Assembly: GCA_018333395.1 (NCBI GenBank)
Contig: JAGXSQ010000118.1
Span: forward strand, 17,573 to 81,572
Length of the DNA: 64,000 nt
Source: Dethiobacter sp.
Lineage (GTDB): Bacteria > Bacillota_D > Dethiobacteria > Dethiobacterales > Dethiobacteraceae
Direction: 5' to 3'
Made by a program: the position numbers and the translations under genes. Each line of letters opens with the position of its first letter. Within the stretch, counting starts at the first letter, position 1. The notes below the pieces were generated by a model. The model made no database searches and had not been told where the DNA came from. It worked only from the letters and a program-made list of their open reading frames with translations. Shown piece after piece: positions 9,412 to 17,833 of the stretch.

Positions 9412-10526
9412 CAGTGGCCGCCTCCTGCCAGAGAGTCTGCGCCACGCAACAGAGCGCGCCTTACTATTTCGCGTTGCTCATCGTCCGTCGTTTCCTCTAA
9501 GCGGGCCAGCAGATTCTTTATAAAATAGCCGTGGATTGTCGGTTCTTCCGCTAGTCGGCTCAAAAGTTCAAACTCAATATAGACGCTGTCACTGTTAATT
9601 TGCAGGTGGTAAAAAAGAGGGGCACATTGAGCCTGTATTTTTTCGACATCCACACGGAAGCTGGTCGGGCCTTTCAGCACCACCTTGAACATGGCCTGCT
9701 GGTTGGCCAGGCTTTGGATCGTCGCCACCACCTCCGCCTCATCCTGACATAAACTTAAATCGACTTGCTGTGTCAGGCAAGGGCGGCAGCCGGCCGTATA
9801 CGTTGATACAGTAGGGCTTTCTGCCAGATTAACCACAACAAACAAGCCCGTCCCCGGGTCGAAGAAGTTTTTGGCTTCGCTGGCGCCAGCGTACACAGCC
9901 AGCGTTCCGCCCCAAAAGCGGGCTGTATGGGCATGAAGATGGCCAAGCGCCAGACAGTCATAACCGGAAACAGCAACAGCCTCCTTCGAAATAGGCAGAC
10001 TACGGTCTCCCACCTCCCCACCTAGGGTACCGTGTAGCACACCGATATGTCGGTCTGCCTGGGTTCGTGGAAAGTCAGCTAGCGGGGGCGAAGTCCTGGT
10101 CAGTCCAGCGTGATAAGCCAAGCCGTAAAAAGCGTAAACCCGACCGGCATGTTCCATACGAGCTACTTCTCCCGGCATCGGTCTTTGTACCAGAACACCG
10201 GGCCAGCGACCTGCTTCCAGGCGGTAAACAGAATCACCGTAAGTAATTTCGTCATGATTACCGGGAACAGTCAAGAGAAAGAGTCCTCCCCGCACCAAGC
10301 GCTGTAGCTGACGTATGGCCGGCTCCAGCACGGCACGGGACGGCCGATGTGTCTCAAAAAGGTCGCCGGCGATCAGTACGGCGTGTATATTATTCCGATC
10401 GTCCAGAGCAAAGTCGACAGCCCGCTCCAGCAGTCCATCGCGTTCCCTGCCTCTTTGTGACGCCTTTTCCCCCAGAAAGGATGGTTCCCAACCAAGATGC
10501 AGGTCGGCAAGGTGCAAAAAACGCAT
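9411..10526 (-). CDS. yhaO: SbcD/YhaO-like DNA repair metallophosphoesterase
   Basis: 371 aa from the ATG at 10526, which has AGGGAAGTGA just upstream; the longest frame adds 38 unlikely residues. Calcineurin-type metal motifs are in order: LHLADLHLG (D and H of motif I), IAGDLFE (GD of motif II), VPGNHDE (GNHD of motif III), VLHGT and LGHLHAH (GHxH). This is the Mre11/SbcD nuclease fold. It pairs with the YhaN-like ATPase downstream. Confidence 0.92.
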   Translation of the reverse strand: MRFLHLADLHLGWEPSFLGEKASQRGRERDGLLERAVDFALDDRNNIHAVLIAGDLFETHRPSRAVLEPAIRQLQRLVRGGLFLLTVPGNHDEITYGDSVYRLEAGRWPGVLVQRPMPGEVARMEHAGRVYAFYGLAYHAGLTRTSPPLADFPRTQADRHIGVLHGTLGGEVGDRSLPISKEAVAVSGYDCLALGHLHAHTARFWGGTLAVYAGASEAKNFFDPGTGLFVVVNLAESPTVSTYTAGCRPCLTQQVDLSLCQDEAEVVATIQSLANQQAMFKVVLKGPTSFRVDVEKIQAQCAPLFYHLQINSDSVYIEFELLSRLAEEPTIHGYFIKNLLARLEETTDDEQREIVRRALLRGADSLAGGGH

Positions 10527-10578
10527 ATCTTCACTTCCCTGCAGATTTTTTGGCTTTATTTGGTACATCGAAACCGGG

Positions 10579-11550
10579 TTAAACCGTAGGGTGACCTTTC
10601 CACTCATGCACGAGTTCTTTCCAGCCTGGCTCCAGAGCAACTAACCGCTCCAGTTCTCGAACCGCCTGCCCGTGAAAACCTTCTTTTTGCATAAGAAGGT
10701 ATAAACGAAAACGCAGTTCTACTTCCAGGCGGTGGCTGATTGTTTCTCGCGAAAGAGCATCCCTGAAGACCTGCATAGCAGCACTGTCATAGCCTAGTTT
10801 TTCCAGAGAAAAGCCGAGCAGGTAACTGGCAGGACCTGCCAGCAGACGGTTATTGAGGACTCTTTTTAGCTGATCAATAGCTTGCTCATAACGTTGCAGC
10901 CTAAACAGTGTCTCCCCTCCGGAAAAGCGAAAGATATCAAGCTCCGCATAACTCGAAGCTTCGAGGACGCGGACGGCGTCTTCCCGTTTATCGTGTGCCT
11001 GGTACACTTCTGCGGTCAGCAACTCCAGTCCCGGCAGGTCGTTCATCAGCCGGAGACGCTTACCGTCGCAGGCCAAAAGCAGGGCACAGAATTGCAAGCC
11101 ATACTCTTTAGACAAGCCTGTCAAACGGTGGCGGTGGAGGAACGCACGGTCTGCCGCCAGCAACTGCTCTGTGGCGTCTTCGGTACAAAGCGCCAAAGCG
11201 TAGTGGGCATCGGCCAGCAAATCGTCCTTTCTGGCCGCCCGTCGGAAGAAGAAGGTCGCTTCTTCTCTTCTGCCTGATAGTAGTGCCTGCGCTCCCTGCA
11301 GGAAATCATTTTTGGCACGGTCAAAATGTAGCCCTGTGCGGTGCATGAGCTTCCGGGATTTCTTAGGGAGCAGAAGTTCTTCCTGAGCCCCCTCCGGTTC
11401 ATCAAACCCTGTGGGAACCCCGAGCATATGCCGGAAAACGTTTTTGCCCAAGCCTGTCCTGAGACGTGGTCTGGGGGACAATAACGCCTTTACCGCCGCA
11501 AAAGCTAGCGTTTGCCCTTCGTTTATCTCCCACGGCAGGCGCAGCGCCAT
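10579..11550 (-). CDS. TPR-repeat protein of unknown function
   Basis: 323 aa. From about residue 85 onward it is helical with TPR-like spacing (GRREEATFFFRRAARKDDLL, RYEQAIDQLKRVLNNRLLAG, AMQVFRDALSRETISHRLEV, HGQAVRELERLVALEPGWKE). The first 85 residues match nothing I know. It lies two bases after cca and 52 bases before yhaO, in one minus-strand run, with AGAGAGGGAT before the ATG. It probably scaffolds an interaction; the partner is unknown. Confidence 0.75.
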   Translation of the reverse strand: MALRLPWEINEGQTLAFAAVKALLSPRPRLRTGLGKNVFRHMLGVPTGFDEPEGAQEELLLPKKSRKLMHRTGLHFDRAKNDFLQGAQALLSGRREEATFFFRRAARKDDLLADAHYALALCTEDATEQLLAADRAFLHRHRLTGLSKEYGLQFCALLLACDGKRLRLMNDLPGLELLTAEVYQAHDKREDAVRVLEASSYAELDIFRFSGGETLFRLQRYEQAIDQLKRVLNNRLLAGPASYLLGFSLEKLGYDSAAMQVFRDALSRETISHRLEVELRFRLYLLMQKEGFHGQAVRELERLVALEPGWKELVHEWKGHPTV

Positions 11551-11552
11551 AC

Positions 11553-12986
11553 TTATCCCTCTCTTTCCCTTCGCCCAGCCTGTTCCAGGAGTTTGGAAAT
11601 CAGGGCCAGTGCTTCAGAACGCCTAGTCACTTTTCCGGCCAGCTGCGCAGCGTAGGCTGCCTCCAGCAGTTGCCCCACCGGTCTTGCGGGCGGCAGTTTA
11701 AAAAACTCCATCACATCCTGTGCCGAAATTGTCGGTTCCGGGAGGTCCGCAGCGGCACCGGCAAAAAATTGCTCCAGCAGTCCGGTAAGGCGGGTGACAA
11801 GATCTTTACCGTCCGCCCACCTGTCGGCCGCAGCGTTAGCCAGTGCCAGCAAAACTAGCTCTGGCACGCTGTCGCGGAATTGCTGGAAAAACCTTAGCCG
11901 TGCCGGTAGGCCCTCTGCTTCTTTGCCAATATAAAGCGGGCGGGAGTGGTTGCAGACGAGTACGCTCAGCAATTTTCCCTCCTCGCTACTGAGGTTGAGA
12001 CGCTTAACCAGGCCGGCAACATACGCTTCTCCGGCCAATTCATAACTGAAAAAGCGCGCAGCTTGACCGCTTTTTCCGCTGCGGCGGTCAATTTTTCCCA
12101 CATCATGGAGGATACAGGCTAGTTTAAGATAGGCAAAACGAGGACACTGTTCCACCACGTCCTTTTGCAAATGGAGAGACAGCTTAGGCAGCATTTCAGG
12201 AAAAGACACTACGTTGCCAAGCAGGATTTCCTCCAGTAGCTCGCAGGTGTACAGACCATGCGTAAGAAGGTCTTCCCCGTTTGACTTGGTAGCGGCCATG
12301 GCGCCAAAGGGCGCGAAGAGAGCACTGAGTATGCCCAGATCCTCGTGGAGAACACGCAGGCTTTCAGCCGCTCGGCTGCCGGACAGGATTTTGAAAAACT
12401 CAATCGCCAGTTTGCCTTTAAGCGCATTGCCGATAAACCCGGCATTGCGCCGCAGCATTTCCTTAGATTCCGGATCAAAGCGCAGGCTGAGTTTATGCAA
12501 GAAGCGGACTGCACGCAACAATCTGACGGGATCGTCCTGCAGACACTCCTCGGCAGTCAGCCGCAGTATGCCGGCAGCCAAGTCGTTCTTTCCGTCGCAC
12601 GGATCGCAGATTCTTCCCTGCCAGTCTTGCTTATTCAGGTAATCGTCCAGGGAAACGGCCATGGCATTAACTGTAAAGTCACGCAGGCGTAAATCGTCAA
12701 CGATGTTCTTCCCCCGGCATTGTGAAAAATCAAGGACGAGCGGGAGCCCGTCATCGGCGATTGTTCTTACCCTGGAGTGTTGGGCGGCAGTGTCAAGCGG
12801 GTCGTAGCTTCCCCGCAGGGAGCAAGCTGCCCGTCGGGCGAACCAGGCCGCCTCTTCGCTGACTACGAGGTCGAGGTCTCGGCTTTGCGTCCCACGCAGC
12901 GCATCGCGAACAAAGCCCCCGACAAGATAGAGCTTTTTGTCCTCTTTTCTGGCGATATCCGCCAGGGCACGTAACGTTCCCAACAC
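11553..12986 (-). CDS. cca: CCA tRNA nucleotidyltransferase with HD domain
   Basis: About 477 aa. The class II nucleotidyltransferase head carries LVGGFVRDAL (GG-R motif) followed by RDLDLVV (catalytic DxD), then the RFDFTVNAM-like block (LRDFTVNAMAVS) and RLLRAVRFLHKL. The middle has an HD phosphohydrolase motif, LACILHDVGKIDRR. The enzyme adds or repairs the 3' CCA of tRNA; HD domains often add phosphatase activity. Two GTG starts compete: 12995 has almost no spacer, whereas 12986 has GAGGTG 6 bases upstream and is preferred. Confidence 0.9.
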   Translation of the reverse strand: MLGTLRALADIARKEDKKLYLVGGFVRDALRGTQSRDLDLVVSEEAAWFARRAACSLRGSYDPLDTAAQHSRVRTIADDGLPLVLDFSQCRGKNIVDDLRLRDFTVNAMAVSLDDYLNKQDWQGRICDPCDGKNDLAAGILRLTAEECLQDDPVRLLRAVRFLHKLSLRFDPESKEMLRRNAGFIGNALKGKLAIEFFKILSGSRAAESLRVLHEDLGILSALFAPFGAMAATKSNGEDLLTHGLYTCELLEEILLGNVVSFPEMLPKLSLHLQKDVVEQCPRFAYLKLACILHDVGKIDRRSGKSGQAARFFSYELAGEAYVAGLVKRLNLSSEEGKLLSVLVCNHSRPLYIGKEAEGLPARLRFFQQFRDSVPELVLLALANAAADRWADGKDLVTRLTGLLEQFFAGAAADLPEPTISAQDVMEFFKLPPARPVGQLLEAAYAAQLAGKVTRRSEALALISKLLEQAGRREREG

Positions 12987-13152
12987 TGCCGCCACCTCAC
13001 TTCTCTATTATCGTAGTATTCTTTCTGCGTGAAGTCTTTCCTGTTATCTAAGAAAAATTTTCAAAATTCTTCTCCCGCAGTTGCTTTAGAATTTCGAAAG
13101 CGGGGCCTGAAAACAAAAAACACTGACGGGTTGCCGAAAGAAAATTCTGCGC

Positions 13153-13788
13153 CTACTCAGAGAACCAGGAAAAAGCATTAATAACGGCGTGGCAGGCACA
13201 GGAGGAAATAACCAGGCCCGGAAGACGGTGGCCCGCTACCTGCGCCAGCAGTTTTTGCAGCTGGAGCGGCGTAAAGCCGCCGATGCCGGGAGCAAGCTGA
13301 TGACTGCGCAACACATGGGTGATGAAGCCATTGACGTGCAACTCCTCTAATTGGCTGTAAAGGGGAAGCTCACGCGCTTCGCCGGTCAGGTAACAAATTC
13401 CTTCCGGTTCGGGGCAATCCTCCGGGCAAAGTTGGCGGGATAAAGTAGCATAGACAGTACCATCCGCTACATAATAGTTATTGGGAATGTGCAGACCCGG
13501 CGGAACCGGTACCGCCAATATTCCTTCTTCACCTTCCAGCTTAGCCTGGAGCCAGGCAAAGGCCATATGCACCGGCAGGGCAGGAATAATCCAGTCAAAG
13601 AAAGACAGGTCATTGGTCGCCAAATAAAGAATCCCTTCAGCGCAGACAGGTACTATGTTTCCGGCAGCGGTAGAAGGCAACGCCGCCGGGTCGCGATCCA
13701 CAATCACGATTTTACAGGCGTGTCTGGCAAAGGTTTCGACCGCTTTTTTGCCGAAATGGCCGGCACCAAGGACGAGGATTTTTTCCAT
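13153..13788 (-). CDS. Rossmann-fold NAD-binding protein with cysteine motifs
   Basis: 211 aa from the ATG at 13788, which follows GGGAGG. It opens with a dinucleotide-binding loop, ILVLGAGHFGKKAVETF, and an acidic end of strand 2 (IVIVDRD), as in TrkA-N domains. Beyond the Rossmann part it has CPEDCPEPEGICY near residue 140 and SSCACHAVINAF near the C terminus: five cysteines and a histidine that could hold a metal or Fe-S cluster. I do not recognise a named family and give no function. It is divergent from the GTPase gene at 13912. Confidence 0.7.
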   Translation of the reverse strand: MEKILVLGAGHFGKKAVETFARHACKIVIVDRDPAALPSTAAGNIVPVCAEGILYLATNDLSFFDWIIPALPVHMAFAWLQAKLEGEEGILAVPVPPGLHIPNNYYVADGTVYATLSRQLCPEDCPEPEGICYLTGEARELPLYSQLEELHVNGFITHVLRSHQLAPGIGGFTPLQLQKLLAQVAGHRLPGLVISSCACHAVINAFSWFSE

Positions 13789-13911
13789 CGCAACCTCCCT
13801 GAGATTTGTTTTGCCCTTTCTGCAGCAGGTTCCCTGCCGCAAGGGGAAGAAAACGGGCGTTGACACGTTCCGGTGGGCTGCGCTATGATGTTTAACGTGA
13901 GGTGTCCAAGA

Positions 13912-14967
13912 ATGAAGATAGGGATTATTGGTCCTCCCTTGTCGGGGAAAACGACTTTATTTCAATTGCTGGCAGGCACAGCCTCGGGAACTGCTACTAG
14001 GGGTGGTGTGCCCCAGGCGGCGGCACGGGTGCCAGATCGGCGTGTCGAACGTCTGGCGCAGATTTTCAAGCCACGCAAGGTAACTTATGCGTCGGTAGAG
14101 TTTGCTGATTTCCCCGCACTTGGCCAAGGTTGCGAAATCAGCGGCGAAGCGGCGACTAAGCTAAAAGTATGCGATGCTCTGACTGTCGTTATCAGGGCTC
14201 ACACCAGTCCGTCCGTTCCCTGGCCGCGACTGCCTACTCTTCCGGAGGAAGCTTTTGCTAATTTTTTTGATGAAATACTGCTAAATGACCTCTGCCAGAC
14301 AGAGGCCTTGCTGGCACGCACCAAGGACAAAAAAAGAAGCGGTGAGGAGACACAGACTCTAGAGGCGTGCAAAGTTCTTTTGGAGTCGTCCAAGCCCATC
14401 CTCTCTGGGGCGTGGAGCGTGGAAGAGTTGAGCGTCTTGCGTAATTTTGCCTTTCTTTCCTCGCGACCCTGTCTGGTTGCCGTTAACCTAGGTGAAGAGC
14501 AGCTTTTGAGCGGTGATTACGAAGGACGCCTAGAGCTTCGTGCTCTGTGTACCACAGCCGGCTACCCGCTAATCGAATTTTGCGGCACTGTAGAACAAGA
14601 AATAAGCCGTGTAGGGCAGGAAGAACAACAGGAATTTCTGGCCGTGTACGGGCTAAAGGAAACGGGAGTGGCGCGCTTGGCTAGTGCCGCTTATAATTTA
14701 CTAGGTGTTTGTTCTTTTTTTACTGTCGGTGAAGATGAGGTGCGCGCCTGGACGATAAAGACAGCCACCCTGGCCCGTAAAGCGGCTGGCAAAATTCACT
14801 CTGACATAGAGCGTGGCTTTATCCGTGCGGAAGTTATCGGCTATGAGGAGTTTCTGTCCCTTGGCGGCTCTCTTAAACGAGCGCGAGAGCTGGGCAAACT
14901 GCGCCTGGAGGGGAAAGAGTACCCGGTACAGGACGGGGAGATCATAAATTTCCGTTTTAACATCTAG
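13912..14967 (+). CDS. YchF/Obg-like GTPase or ATPase paralogue
   Basis: 351 aa from the ATG at 13912 with GAGGTG upstream. The P-loop is GPPLSGKTT near residue 6, followed by a TRGGV switch region, a D-F-A-D-like VEFADFPALG (G3 region), and NLGEE in place of the NKxD of true GTPases. A substituted G4 is typical of YchF, which prefers ATP. The last 60 residues form a TGS-like domain (VIGYEEFLSLGG, YPVQDGEIINFRFN). Ribosome- or stress-linked roles are known for YchF; whether this divergent member shares them is unknown. Confidence 0.82.
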   Translation: MKIGIIGPPLSGKTTLFQLLAGTASGTATRGGVPQAAARVPDRRVERLAQIFKPRKVTYASVEFADFPALGQGCEISGEAATKLKVCDALTVVIRAHTSPSVPWPRLPTLPEEAFANFFDEILLNDLCQTEALLARTKDKKRSGEETQTLEACKVLLESSKPILSGAWSVEELSVLRNFAFLSSRPCLVAVNLGEEQLLSGDYEGRLELRALCTTAGYPLIEFCGTVEQEISRVGQEEQQEFLAVYGLKETGVARLASAAYNLLGVCSFFTVGEDEVRAWTIKTATLARKAAGKIHSDIERGFIRAEVIGYEEFLSLGGSLKRARELGKLRLEGKEYPVQDGEIINFRFNI

Positions 14968-14984
14968 CTACCGGGCAAAACACT

Positions 14985-15012
14985 AAGCGGCGGGCCATAC
15001 GGCCTGCCGTTT
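14985..15012. terminator. hairpin between convergent genes
   Basis: A 12-bp stem with one G-U pair (AAGCGGCGGGCC, loop ATAC, GGCCTGCCGTTT) lies between the ends at 14967 and 15026. Neither side has a long T-run, so it is a probable bidirectional terminator of moderate strength. Confidence 0.6.
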
Positions 15013-15025
15013 CCGCGCTCATTTA

Positions 15026-15862
15026 TTACTTGAGCAGGCTTTCCGCGTATTTCAGCAGAGATTCAGCCATAGCATTTATTTCCTGCACTGCCCCCAATAC
15101 GTTTTGCGCTGAGCCTACCTGCACGGCAGAGATTTGGGTAATCCGTTCAATTTCCATACGTAAGCCGCCGTTGGCGGTGTTCAAAGCCCCCAGCGTTGCC
15201 TCTATTTCTTTCAGCGACCGGGCACTACTTTCTGCAAGTTTGCGGATTTCATCAGCCACCACGCCAAAGCCTTTGCCCTTTTCTCCGACCCGCGCCGCTT
15301 CGATAGAGGCATTCAGTCCCAGCAGATTTGTCTGCGAAGAAACCTTTTGCATCACTTTTATCATGCTGTTAGCCTCAGCTACCCTGGTGTCGAGCTGACC
15401 ACCCAGTGCGTTCAGCTGTTTTCCGATGACGACCAAATCATCGGCCTGGGCAGATAACATTCCTGTCGAGCCGGTCACCTTCGTCACGGCGGAAAAGAGG
15501 TTGTTGGCCGTTGCCAGCAGCGTTTCCTGCCGTTCCAAGTTTTCATTAAAGGAAACGGCGCCAATTACTTTCCGAGCTTTATCGCGGATGGGAAGTCCAA
15601 TGCCAACATAAGCGACACCATATACTTCTTTGCCTACCTGGCGGACGACGCGCTTCCCGCTGGCGAGAGTCGCTCCGGCTACGGAGCCTTCCTTTACAGG
15701 GTCGCCAGGCTTTATCTTATGATCAAGGGTCTTCCCTGGAAAATAAGCAACCCATTTTTCCGTGTCACAGATGGCTATAGCCAAGTCCCCAAAGACCAAC
15801 TCATTGATCAGTGGCGCAGTTTGTATAAAGCAATGGAGCAGATTGTCTCCCCGTGTCTGCAT
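15026..15862 (-). CDS. soluble methyl-accepting chemotaxis-type signalling protein
   Basis: 278 aa from the ATG at 15862 (AGGAGG upstream; the longest frame adds 25 doubtful residues). No membrane segment is present. The first 130 residues form a small sensory domain ([41 protein letters not shown]). The rest is a short MCP signalling hairpin with the conserved tip [20 protein letters not shown], followed by [16 protein letters not shown]. It should talk to CheA/CheW in the cytoplasm; the ligand is unknown. Similar soluble receptors occur in clostridia. Confidence 0.88.
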   Translation of the reverse strand: MQTRGDNLLHCFIQTAPLINELVFGDLAIAICDTEKWVAYFPGKTLDHKIKPGDPVKEGSVAGATLASGKRVVRQVGKEVYGVAYVGIGLPIRDKARKVIGAVSFNENLERQETLLATANNLFSAVTKVTGSTGMLSAQADDLVVIGKQLNALGGQLDTRVAEANSMIKVMQKVSSQTNLLGLNASIEAARVGEKGKGFGVVADEIRKLAESSARSLKEIEATLGALNTANGGLRMEIERITQISAVQVGSAQNVLGAVQEINAMAESLLKYAESLLK

Positions 15863-15930
15863 GCTTTGCCTCCTATTTTCACAAGTAAGGTATCGTTTCG
15901 ATAAATTTCTGAAAATTCCTGCAGATTCTT

Positions 15931-16209
15931 TCAGCAAAATCCACTCGGCTGCTGCCTGTCAACATTGATTATTGCTGCTAAGATCTCAGCCACAGCCTGA
16001 AAAAGCTCTAAAGGTATCGCCTCTCCTAGGTCCAGTCTGCTTAAAGCGTTGGCTAGGACGTGATCTTCTTTCACCGGCACAGCTGCTTCCTGAGCCAAGG
16101 CCATGATTTTTTCCGCTACTTTGCCCTTACCTTGGGCCACGACCCTAGGAGCGGCCTCCTCTTCCGCTCGGTAAATCAGAGCGGTGGCCTGTAGTCGCTT
16201 TTTTCTCAT
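15931..16209 (-). CDS. FlhB C-terminal-domain-like protein
   Basis: 92 aa. The sequence [49 protein letters not shown] and [13 protein letters not shown] aligns by eye with the cytoplasmic tail of the flagellar export protein FlhB/EscU. The membrane part and the NPTH autocleavage motif are both absent; the protein starts about where the cleaved FlhB-CC fragment would start. It follows a FliK-like gene by 16 bases. A run of ten G residues separates the genes and serves as, or abuts, the ribosome site. Confidence 0.82.
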   Translation of the reverse strand: MRKKRLQATALIYRAEEEAAPRVVAQGKGKVAEKIMALAQEAAVPVKEDHVLANALSRLDLGEAIPLELFQAVAEILAAIINVDRQQPSGFC

Positions 16210-16213
16210 ACTG

Positions 16214-16223
16214 CCCCCCCCCC
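16214..16223. repeat. C10/G10 homopolymer in a translation-initiation region
   Basis: Ten consecutive C on the plus strand (G on the coding strand) lie 4 bases before the ATG of the FlhB-like gene. G-runs of this length slip during replication and this one occupies the ribosome-binding position, so its length could tune translation. A read error is also possible. Confidence 0.6.
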
Positions 16224-16225
16224 GG

Positions 16226-16840
16226 TCATGCAGACAAATCGACGGTGCTTCCCAGCGTCAGAAAACGCTCGCGTTCTGCAACATTCATCACTTTCAGTCT
16301 CAGGCCCTCTCCGAGCGGCTTTAACGCAGACATTGCTTTTTCCGTTTCCGTAAGCAGAGAATAATCATATCCTTCGGCAGTTTTACTTACCAACAAAGCC
16401 ACTAAACCGAGATTTGCGGTACGCAGCAAAAAAAGCCAGCGGTGCTCGTCTCCCCGCATGGCTAGGTTAGAGTCCTCCTCCCGTCTGGCCACCAGAAAAT
16501 AGGGCTCTACTGTACCTTCTTCAGGGTACAGGAGGACGGAAAAAAGCGGCGGCGCTTCTCTGTCTGAGTTATGTAGACCTGCTGCCTCGGCGGCCGCCTG
16601 GCGCTGCAACACACGGCAATAAAGCAACCCGTCGCGCAGCTCCAGTTTCTCCAGCAACAGCCGCTCGCCGACCTCTGCCGACACAGCTAGGCGCACGGGA
16701 AAGCGCTTGCTGCCCGCCAGCAGCCAGGCGGTTTCACCAGACACTGCAAGCACGCGGGCAGAAAAAATACGCTCTGACAATATTTCGCTTCTGCCCTGCG
16801 CCATCAGCGCCAGCAAGATAGCTCTCAGTGCGGCAAGCAT
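16226..16840 (-). CDS. FliK-like hypothetical protein paired with FlhB-like gene
   Basis: About 204 aa. The longest frame starts at a GTG (16879) with no ribosome site; the ATG at 16840 has GGAGG 7 bases upstream and is preferred. The C-terminal half (FLLRTANLGLVALLVSKTAEGYDYSLLTETEKAMSAL pattern) resembles the hook-length-control domain in which a strand reading L-G-x-V-x-V is followed by a helix. The FliK-like/FlhB-tail pairing is recurrent in clostridia. Function is inferred mainly from that pairing. Confidence 0.5.
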   Translation of the reverse strand: MLAALRAILLALMAQGRSEILSERIFSARVLAVSGETAWLLAGSKRFPVRLAVSAEVGERLLLEKLELRDGLLYCRVLQRQAAAEAAGLHNSDREAPPLFSVLLYPEEGTVEPYFLVARREEDSNLAMRGDEHRWLFLLRTANLGLVALLVSKTAEGYDYSLLTETEKAMSALKPLGEGLRLKVMNVAERERFLTLGSTVDLSA

Positions 16841-16925
16841 ACCAACGCCTCCAGCGTTTAGTCCTTCTTTAATATTCACCGGAGGGCTTGATTTTCCTGC
16901 CCACGTTTAAAATACCGGCGCTTTG

Positions 16926-17462
16926 TCAGAATCCTGGCAGGCGCAGGCCTAAGAAATAGACGGTCAACACTCCCGCCGCCAGGGCCGCGCCATAAGGAAT
17001 GGCGTCTGCGGTGCTTTTTTTGTCCTCCAGAGTTTCCAGATAAAGCGGCGAGCGCGTAGCCGCAAAAAAGAACAGGCCAGTCAATGTTTTTTTCAATCGC
17101 GATAAGGGCCTTTTGCCGATTAGCAACAGAACGATGGCGTAGATCCCTCCCGCTAAAGCAGAGGCCAGCAAAACCTGAACGGCCAGTTCAGGCCCCGTAA
17201 AAGCACCAATCATCCCGAGCATTTTGACATCACCTGCGCCAAGCACGCCGCAAATAAACGGTACAATAAGCAAGGCGAGGCCGGCGACGATGCCTGTAGA
17301 CGTAAACAGCACCCCTTCAAAGAACCCCAGACGGATAATGTTTAAGACAACTGCACCCAGCATGCCAGCCACTACCACGGTGTTATATATTTTCCTGGCT
17401 GTCAGGTCGGTGTATAAGCAGGTTAAAACGACAGCAAAGAGCAGCAAGCTACCGGCGGTCAC
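16926..17462 (-). CDS. cpaA: prepilin peptidase, CpaA/TadV type (A24)
   Basis: 178 aa with about six membrane segments and no N-methylase domain. The two catalytic aspartates of A24 peptidases are visible in YTDLTARKI (residue about 19) and GAGDVKMLG (residue about 77). It would cleave the Flp prepilin encoded at 24562. The start is a GTG with GGGG upstream. It is the last recognisable gene of the tad run. Confidence 0.9.
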   Translation of the reverse strand: MTAGSLLLFAVVLTCLYTDLTARKIYNTVVVAGMLGAVVLNIIRLGFFEGVLFTSTGIVAGLALLIVPFICGVLGAGDVKMLGMIGAFTGPELAVQVLLASALAGGIYAIVLLLIGKRPLSRLKKTLTGLFFFAATRSPLYLETLEDKKSTADAIPYGAALAAGVLTVYFLGLRLPGF

Positions 17463-17482
17463 CTCAAACGCACCCCTTTCTG

Positions 17483-17830
17483 TTACCCTTGAATAAAGGT
17501 AAGTTGGTCACCGTCACTTGTTCCGCTACTGTCGATTACGCCGGCCGGCAATTCCATGACCCCAGTGACTCCGGCGACGAGCGGCCCGATTTTGCCAGGC
17601 TCCAGTGCTCTGAAGGCGCTGATGATCTGCATGCTGTCATCCAGCAACAGGATATCGATAGGGAAGCGCAAAAAATAGGTATGGATGGCCCGGCAAGGAT
17701 AAAGAAACAAAGCATCACAGCCGGCAGGGAAAGAGCTGCGGAACATCAGCCCGCGTAGCCGGCCGCCGAAGCCGGTGGCTTTCAGCGGTTTCCGAGCGAG
17801 AAAACTTTTTTTGGTAACGTTATAAAGCAT
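17483..17830 (-). CDS. DUF192 family protein
   Basis: 115 aa. ATGFGGRLRGLMFRSSF, CRAIHTYFLRFPIDILLLD and the C-terminal VMELPAG block are the DUF192 signature (small beta-barrel family, function unknown). No signal peptide is seen, unlike many DUF192 proteins. It lies 3 bases after tadC and 20 before cpaA, so it is cotranscribed with the pilus genes. GGGGAG precedes the ATG. Confidence 0.88.
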   Translation of the reverse strand: MLYNVTKKSFLARKPLKATGFGGRLRGLMFRSSFPAGCDALFLYPCRAIHTYFLRFPIDILLLDDSMQIISAFRALEPGKIGPLVAGVTGVMELPAGVIDSSGTSDGDQLTFIQG

Positions 17831-17833
17831 TTC

